Shown here: positions 24,518-30,708 of the stretch, one piece after another
Layout: each line of letters opens with the position of its first letter
Position numbering within the stretch: position 1 is the first letter of the stretch
Origin: JADFOB01 sp964651325
Lineage (GTDB): Bacteria; Planctomycetota; Phycisphaerae; UBA1845
Reading direction: 5' to 3'
NCBI GenBank assembly: GCA_964651325.1
Contig: CAZYXP010000014.1
Location: 1-30,708 of the forward strand
Length of the DNA stretch: 30,708 nt
Notes under the pieces: model-generated
What the model was told of the DNA's origin: nothing
Seen by the model: only the letters and a program-made list of their open reading frames with translations
Databases searched by the model: none
Made by a program: the position numbers and the translations under genes

Positions 24518-26035
24518 ATGACGATCCGATTCAAGCTAAACATGGCCGTGGCGACGCTGATCGCGGTTTTTCTGGTAGCAGCATTCTACGCGTTGCTTGC
24601 AGTCAATCGAAATGCCGAAAACACGCATCTGTATTCCCGGATGCGTGAACTCGGGCAGCTCACCTCCGACATTCGCACGGACATCTACTACCAATTCGCC
24701 GTGGCCGCCGATCGCATAAAGCCCGCTCTACATCCATCGGGCGCGGGATGGCCGGATTACGCGCTTGAAGACATTGACATTCAAATCACGCTGGCCGAAA
24801 CGGGCGTTGAGAGAATCCACTGGGAACGTCTTCGAGAAGGTATCAGCGCGATGAACGTGGCGTCTGGGGCGTTTGAGGGTGACACGGTGACAGAGCTGCT
24901 GCGCGATGCGGAATACCACCTGCAAGCGCTTCGAAGCCAGTACAGCCTTCGTGAATACGATGCCATTGCCGTGGCCGCCTCGACTAGTTTCACAGCGCAA
25001 GTGGCGATCTCGATTGCGTGCGTCCTCACCGTCTTACTGTTTCTCTCCTACCTCATCATGGTTCGCGACTGGCTGGTCAAACCGATCGAAGTCCTCAAGC
25101 GATCCGCGGACGCCATCGGCATGGGCGGGCTCGAACACCGCGTCCCACTGCAAGGCAACAACGAACTTGTGGCCTTGGGAAGGCGTCTGGACGCCATGGT
25201 CGCGCGTCTTTCGGAACACCAAAAAGCGCTGCTCGAAGCCCGTGAGCTCAGCGCTATCGGCGAACTGTGCACTAACGTCGCCCACGGCTTGAGGAACCCG
25301 CTGGCATCGCTTCGAGCCAGCGCCCAACTGGCCGGCCGACGGGCGGGCGATCCGGAGGAGACGCAACTGGCGGTCCTCGAAATCCTTCGTCAGGTGGATC
25401 GCCTCAATGGGCGCATCACACGATTGTTCGAGTTCAGTCGCCCCGAACAGATGGACAAGCATTGTACTACGTTTGCGGAGTTGGCGCAGTCGGCAAGGGC
25501 GGAAGTGCTGCAGTCACTGCGAGAGAAGAATGTAGCGATGATCATTGAAGACAGCACGGATCGCAATGTCTGGTGTGTGGATCGATGCGCGCTCGCCGGC
25601 GTGCTAACCGAGCTTGTCACCAACGCCGCACATCACAGTGAGGCGGGCGGACAAATCGTCGTCTCAGGCTGCGCGATCGTCTCTGGGCCGAACACCGCGA
25701 GGCAGTTGCAGGTTGAGGTGATAGACGGCGGATCCGGCATGGCGGAGGCCACGCTGGAGCAAGCCTTCGATCTTTTCTACACGAATCGCCGGGATGGAAC
25801 GGGCATGGGGCTCGCGATGGTCCGCCGCGCTGTTGAGCGGCATGGCGGCGATGTCAGGATAGCGTCGAAGTTGGACCGCGGCACCACGGTCACGGTTACC
25901 GTCCCCGGTTGGTGTGCCCATTACACCGATGGAGATTGGGGTGGTCACGATGTGCCCAGCGGCCAGCGATGCCATGTATGCGCATTTGGCGGAGCCAGCG
26001 AAGCCCTGCCGTCGGTACACCTTCCCGCGAAGTAG
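24518..26035 (+). CDS. sensor histidine kinase 1 (HAMP-HisKA-HATPase)
   Basis: A 505-residue membrane kinase. Span 1 is at about residues 7-28, a periplasmic sensing region of about 130 residues follows, and span 2 is at about 163-183. A HAMP linker comes next, then the H-box with phosphoacceptor His256 in VAHGLRNPL. The ATP domain has an N-box (LVTNAAHHS), G1 (DGGSGM) and G2 (GTGMGLAMV). About 43 residues after the kinase core (from 462) form an odd tail with Cys, His and Gly. It follows the pseudopilin gene by 23 bp, so it should be made under the same sigma-54 promoter. It probably phosphorylates regulator 1, although regulator 2 is also next door, convergent with 26 bp between stops. Kinase call is certain; partner is inferred. 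Confidence 0.92.
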   Translation: MTIRFKLNMAVATLIAVFLVAAFYALLAVNRNAENTHLYSRMRELGQLTSDIRTDIYYQFAVAADRIKPALHPSGAGWPDYALEDIDIQITLAETGVERIHWERLREGISAMNVASGAFEGDTVTELLRDAEYHLQALRSQYSLREYDAIAVAASTSFTAQVAISIACVLTVLLFLSYLIMVRDWLVKPIEVLKRSADAIGMGGLEHRVPLQGNNELVALGRRLDAMVARLSEHQKALLEARELSAIGELCTNVAHGLRNPLASLRASAQLAGRRAGDPEETQLAVLEILRQVDRLNGRITRLFEFSRPEQMDKHCTTFAELAQSARAEVLQSLREKNVAMIIEDSTDRNVWCVDRCALAGVLTELVTNAAHHSEAGGQIVVSGCAIVSGPNTARQLQVEVIDGGSGMAEATLEQAFDLFYTNRRDGTGMGLAMVRRAVERHGGDVRIASKLDRGTTVTVTVPGWCAHYTDGDWGGHDVPSGQRCHVCAFGGASEALPSVHLPAK

Positions 26036-26061
26036 CCGTTCTGACGCGACTCCTTCCGGCG

Positions 26062-27471
<1,410 letters not shown>

Positions 27472-27524
27472 GACGCGAGACCTCCAAGCAATGGCCTTGT
27501 CATATGCAACCTGTCCAACAACGG

Positions 27525-27552
27525 ATTGTCGCACGCCAGACGTGTGGGTCAA
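27525..27552 (-). promoter_or_regulatory. sigma-70-type promoter for regulator 2
   Basis: Read on the minus strand, TTGACC (27552-27547) and GACAAT (27530-27525) are 16 bp apart. Transcription would start near 27518, about 47 nt before the TTG start codon at 27471. The regulator gene itself would then be expressed by the housekeeping sigma factor. Confidence 0.5.
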
Positions 27553-27630
27553 TACAAGGGTTTCAGGCGGGAAATTGGGACACGGGGAATTTCGCATCGC
27601 CTCGGTTACCGGTACATTGCCTGTTAGAAT

Positions 27631-27703
27631 CGTGGCACCGCCCTCAAGTGTGGCCCGGCCACCCTCAGCTGGGGGGAAGAGTAGCCCAGCCGCCCTCGGC
27701 TGG
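27631..27703. repeat. cluster of three hairpin units with CCCTC core
   Basis: Three units share a TGGC/TAGC lead and a CCCTC core (cores at 27641, 27662 and 27693). The third is a clean hairpin, CAGCCG CCCT CGGCTG (27687-27702). It lies in the divergent region between regulator 2 and kinase 2, upstream of the weak sigma-54 site. Confidence 0.6.
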
Positions 27704-27730
27704 AAATTCGCTTTGCGCCCGGGCGATCGA

Positions 27731-27745
27731 TGGCAACTCCGCGGC
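27731..27745 (+). promoter_or_regulatory. weak candidate sigma-54 promoter for kinase 2
   Basis: TGGCAAC TCCG CGGC keeps the GG-N10-GC spacing (GG 27732-27733, GC 27744-27745), but its -12 half is poor. It lies about 40 nt before the ATG of kinase 2, and transcription would start near 27757. In GC-rich DNA this match could be chance. Confidence 0.25.
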
Positions 27746-27783
27746 GGGCCGCGGTAGCAAACAACGCGTTGGAGTCGCACTGA

Positions 27784-29229
27784 ATGTCTGAGCCAGCCAA
27801 CCATTCGCCACAAGATACCTCACCCGAGTTCAACTCGGAACCAGGAAGATGGCGTCGCGCAGCCCTGTCCTGGCGGTGGTACCATTTCTACTTCATCCTC
27901 GCGCTGTTTGATGTTCTGGTCATTGTCGCCAGCTTCGTGCTGTATCATCGAACGCTAACCTCCTACGAACTGGCACTCAGCGGGCTATCTTCACTCGAGA
28001 CGAAGCAGAATTGGATCGCGCAGGTACAGCTAGCCGTCACGAGGCTGAACGCGCCGGGCAACGATATTTTCGAATCTCGCGACGTGTATGGCGAACGCGC
28101 TCGATTCACCAGGTCTCAAGCCGAGCTTCACTTGTTGCTCCATCGCGAATCCGAACTGGGCATCAACTTGGATCGAGTTGAGGAGCACGTCGACAAGATG
28201 ATCGCGCAAGAGCGCGACATTTTCGACGAATTCGAAAAACTATCGAGGACCGAGTCGTCCCCCCAGCTCGAGCGCCAACTGCTCAGCGCGGCCACGGTGT
28301 CCATGGCCTCCATGGATCGCCATCAGGCCATAGCGTTGGAGGTGCTCTCGATGATCCACAACGACCTTGGAGACAAGGAGTCACACTTGCTTGCGGTGTA
28401 CGGCAGTCAACTAAAGCGCATCGCTTCGTATGAGAAGTATTTCCTGGGCATTGTCGGGCTGATTCTGTTGGGCGTTTTCTGGTACGGACGCAAACTGCAA
28501 AACCTGAACGATCGCATGATCGAAAGCCATCGGCGGGCGCTCGCCGAGCGGCAGGGGCGTTTGGCGGCCGTAGGAGAGGTATGCTCGTCGGTGGCACACG
28601 GTATAAGGAATCCCCTGGCGGCGATCACAAGCTCCGCCCAGCTAGCCCTGGAATTTGGAACGCTGGACGACGCGACACGGCTGAGAATCAAGGATGTACT
28701 GGCGGAGGGGCAGCGACTTGACCGACGGGTCAGTCGGCTCATCGATTTCTCTCGCGGGGGTGATCCCGTCTCCGTCCCCTACGACGTACGCGACATGGTG
28801 AAACAGGCGATCCACGAAGTCCAACCGAACATCGAGAACCGCGGCATTGACCTCGAAACAGAATATGGGGCCAAGCGGCTTATCGTCTGTGGAAACCCCG
28901 AGGCCATGACGCAGTGCATCATCGAGTTGCTTTCCAATGCGATGGATCATCTAGCTCCCGGCGGCCGGCTGTTTGTTTCCTGTGCTCGCCAGGCACGCGC
29001 GGCCAATAAGGTTGAGGTCAACGTCATCGACGACGGCCCGGGCATTCCACAAGAGCTTCATTCCAAGGTATTCGAGCTGTTCTTCACAACCAAAGCCCAG
29101 GGCAACGGAATAGGGTTGGCTTCGGTGCGGCGAACCATCGAAGCACAAGACGGTGTTGTTTCGGTGAAACCCCGTGCCCAACGCGGAACCCATATTCAGG
29201 CTGTGCTCCCGCTGTGGAAAGATGGCTAG
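27784..29229 (+). CDS. sensor histidine kinase 2
   Basis: A 481-residue membrane kinase. An N-terminal cytoplasmic stretch of 30 residues is followed by span 1 (about 33-53), a periplasmic helical sensing region of about 160 residues, and span 2 (about 217-236). The dimerisation/phosphoacceptor helix has His272 in VAHGIRNPL, and the ATP domain has LLSNAMDH, DDGPGIP and GNGIGLASV. No clear HAMP domain is seen between span 2 and the H-box. The H-box region closely resembles kinase 1. GGAG lies about 9 nt before the ATG at 27784. It is divergent from regulator 2 with 312 bp between them, and the two are the likely cognate pair. Confidence 0.92.
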   Translation: MSEPANHSPQDTSPEFNSEPGRWRRAALSWRWYHFYFILALFDVLVIVASFVLYHRTLTSYELALSGLSSLETKQNWIAQVQLAVTRLNAPGNDIFESRDVYGERARFTRSQAELHLLLHRESELGINLDRVEEHVDKMIAQERDIFDEFEKLSRTESSPQLERQLLSAATVSMASMDRHQAIALEVLSMIHNDLGDKESHLLAVYGSQLKRIASYEKYFLGIVGLILLGVFWYGRKLQNLNDRMIESHRRALAERQGRLAAVGEVCSSVAHGIRNPLAAITSSAQLALEFGTLDDATRLRIKDVLAEGQRLDRRVSRLIDFSRGGDPVSVPYDVRDMVKQAIHEVQPNIENRGIDLETEYGAKRLIVCGNPEAMTQCIIELLSNAMDHLAPGGRLFVSCARQARAANKVEVNVIDDGPGIPQELHSKVFELFFTTKAQGNGIGLASVRRTIEAQDGVVSVKPRAQRGTHIQAVLPLWKDG

Positions 29230-29248
29230 CGCAGGTCAGGAAACCATT

Positions 29249-29268
29249 GAAGATCCCAGGGAATCTTC
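29249..29268 (+). terminator. possible terminator hairpin after kinase 2
   Basis: GAAGAT ... ATCTTC form a stem around CCCAGGGA, 20 bp past the stop of kinase 2. No T-run follows, so factor-independent termination is doubtful. Confidence 0.25.
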
Positions 29269-29443
29269 GAGAAATGATCCGCAATAGGGGATCGTGACGA
29301 CGGGTCAGGCCTCAAAACCGACGTTCAGCCACGACTCTTGCGAAAATTCTGCCCCTACCAGGAACACCATGACCAACATCGCTTCACCCCCGCGAAGCCT
29401 GTGCAAGCACCGACGGTTGACCGCCCATCAGGAAGCCGGCCCA

Positions 29444-30058
29444 TCAGGATGTCGGCGATCCGGGTGCCGATCCCGGCGACCGTTGTTGGCGCCAGGCCGA
29501 AAGCGCCGGCCCCAACGATCGAGCGAGTTCACCCTCGTTGCCGGCGCAGAAACGCAAGATCGCCCGGCGGATCGGCGCCCCACTACCGGCGTGCTCGATT
29601 CGCGGAAGGAATTCGTCCATCTGCCGCTCGGGGGGCACGAATGCTTCAAAGCCAGCGTCGGGATCATCGGCGTCCAACTCGAAGGGATAGCGAATCACGA
29701 GATCCTCGGACGACCACCGGCTCCGTCCGAACGGCCCGAAACCAAGCGACAAAGCATCCGGCTCTGCCAGCACGCCCACCCGGCCCGGCCACAACGCCAA
29801 CCCCAACCATCGCATGGAAAACGTCAGCGCCGCAACCGCGAATACAGGCAGCGGCAACGCAATCACCGCGATACTCAGTGCCACAATAGCGCTTCCCGCG
29901 CCGTTCAGAGAGACGATCACGGGGCGATAGATCGCCAACGAAATTGCGGCCAACAACGCCACGCACGCCGACCACAGCAGAAACCTCGTCCACGCCCTCG
30001 AGCGCGACGCGGGCAGGAAAATCGGCTCGAATCGCGTAGGATCATCGGATACAGGCAT
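29444..30058 (-). CDS. two-span membrane protein of unknown function
   Basis: A 204-residue protein I do not recognise. After a 25-residue polar, Arg-ending N-terminus, two hydrophobic segments (about 27-48 and 60-88) form a hairpin. A soluble domain of about 110 residues (from RVGVLAEPDALSLGFGPFG) follows and may be a PH-like (DUF304-like) beta-barrel, because such domains often follow a membrane hairpin; this is a guess. The tail is Arg/Pro/Ser-rich. The ATG at 30058 has GAGAGG about 6 nt upstream; an ATG 24 bp further up (30082) has no good site. It points toward kinase 2, with 214 bp of no visible gene between them. Confidence 0.6.
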   Translation of the reverse strand: MPVSDDPTRFEPIFLPASRSRAWTRFLLWSACVALLAAISLAIYRPVIVSLNGAGSAIVALSIAVIALPLPVFAVAALTFSMRWLGLALWPGRVGVLAEPDALSLGFGPFGRSRWSSEDLVIRYPFELDADDPDAGFEAFVPPERQMDEFLPRIEHAGSGAPIRRAILRFCAGNEGELARSLGPALSAWRQQRSPGSAPGSPTS

Positions 30059-30224
30059 CGCTCGCCTCTCGTAAGGGACCATGAGCTAACTCGAATCACG
30101 ATCCGCGCCGCACACGCCCGATCGGTGACACTCCCGGAGGCTTCAACACCGTGTGTTCAATCAGCTTGAAAGCCAGCAACGACGCTTGCGTTCGCAACAC
30201 ATCCGACGCGGGATCGACAATCTC

Positions 30225-30402
30225 GCAGGCAGCCTGAAAGGCTGCGCTACAGTAGCTGTGGGTCCGTCTCAAGCGGCCCACGTGCACGCCCCGACCCATG
30301 CCAATCGACCCGTTCGATAGCCCAATCCGGGGGCGGCGCTACGCTTGCCCCTGGCCACGTTAAAGCAGGGCTTCAGCCAGAAATCGCAGCGCCCACGTGG
30401 CC
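30225..30402. repeat. cluster of intergenic hairpins
   Basis: GCAGCC TGAAA GGCTGC (30229-30245) is a perfect 6-bp hairpin. GGGGGCGGCG...TGCCCC (30329-30351) is imperfect. GGCCACGT (30353-30360) pairs with ACGTGGCC (30395-30402). The gap 30059-30458 shows no gene besides these. Confidence 0.5.
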
Positions 30403-30458
30403 CTGGAGCCCTTTGGCACTGGGACACTGGAGATTCGTCCGCCCATTCACTCACCGGG

Positions 30459-30708
30459 CTATTTGGTGGCGTAGCCCTTGGGATGGGTCCGGTGCCATTG
30501 CCATGCCGTTTCGATGATGGGCTCGATTTCCGGGTACTTCGGGCTCCAGCCCAGCTCGCGCTTGATCTTGGATGGGTCGGCGTAGAGCTCGGGCGGATCG
30601 CCCTCTCGGCGCGGCGTGTCCTCGGAGGGAATTTCGCGCCCGGTCACGGCTCGAGCCCCGTCGCTCTGTCTGCGCACGGGTGCGCCCCACGCCCCGCCGC
30701 CAGCCGTC
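30459..30708 (-). CDS. galE: C-terminal end of UDP-glucose 4-epimerase-like protein (partial)
   Basis: The last 82 codons of a gene that begins beyond base 30708. The sequence ARAVTGREIP, APRREGDPPELYADP-like and KIKRELGWSPKY matches the C-terminal region of GalE-type epimerases of the short-chain dehydrogenase family, which interconvert UDP-glucose and UDP-galactose for polysaccharide precursors. The NAD site and catalytic Tyr-x3-Lys would lie off the window. The first 25 residues at the edge match poorly to the usual NLGTG...VREV block but stay in frame. Confident as a partial epimerase; substrate not decided. Confidence 0.75.
   Translation of the reverse strand, partial: TAGGGAWGAPVRRQSDGARAVTGREIPSEDTPRREGDPPELYADPSKIKRELGWSPKYPEIEPIIETAWQWHRTHPKGYATK

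Noticed and set aside
27472..27813. N-terminal extension of regulator 2
   Set aside because: The extension crosses the hairpin repeats, has no domain, and would bypass a perfect GGAGG site 9 nt before the TTG at 27471.

Overview
The window looks like chromosomal DNA of a planctomycete, most likely from the Phycisphaerae side of the phylum. This is inferred from gene content, not from a marker gene. The clues are a GC-type dockerin-like repeat next to a Cys-rich module, an IPTL-CTERM-like C-terminal sorting signal, many lipoproteins and TPR proteins, a very large pseudokinase/SUMF fusion protein, paired sigma-54 activators, and GC-rich DNA with hairpin-type repeats between genes. I see no rRNA, tRNA, CRISPR array, transposase or phage gene.

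Layout. (1) 1-2435, minus strand: a respiratory cluster read as membrane protein, then diheme cytochrome c lipoprotein, then a cbb3-like oxidase subunit I cut by the window edge. (2) 2838-3230, plus: a small DUF4405-like membrane protein. (3) 3380-8890, plus: a 1836-residue membrane protein with an N-terminal pseudokinase, helical repeats, one membrane span, two PKD-like domains and a C-terminal SUMF/FGE-like domain. (4) 8891-13117: a repeat-rich gap, then a divergent pair made of a TPR lipoprotein (minus) and a TPR/beta-barrel protein (plus). (5) 13144-18643: two small lipoproteins, a large lipoprotein with a dockerin-like segment, and a FecR-domain exported protein. (6) 18940-20896, plus: S-adenosylmethionine decarboxylase, an ACL5-like aminopropyltransferase and a TerB-like protein, preceded by a good sigma-70-type promoter. 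(7) 21162-29229: two response-regulator/histidine-kinase pairs that look like duplicates of each other, interleaved with a type II pseudopilin and an IPTL-CTERM-like surface protein. (8) 29444-30708, minus: an unrecognised two-span membrane protein, a repeat cluster, and the C-terminal end of a GalE-like epimerase.

How the genes may work together. In region 7, regulator 1 overlaps the IPTL-CTERM gene by an ATGA. The divergent pseudopilin-kinase 1 pair has a strong GG-N10-GC (-24/-12) sigma-54 promoter with a palindrome about 100 bp upstream, where an enhancer-binding regulator would sit. This suggests a sensor/regulator loop that controls an exported filament or secretion component and its own kinase. 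Regulator 2 and kinase 2 form a second divergent pair alongside. In region 6, decarboxylated AdoMet made by the first enzyme is the aminopropyl donor for the second. The giant fusion protein is the most unusual single gene: it is built to link a cytoplasmic, catalytically dead kinase fold to a periplasmic PKD and lectin-fold tail.
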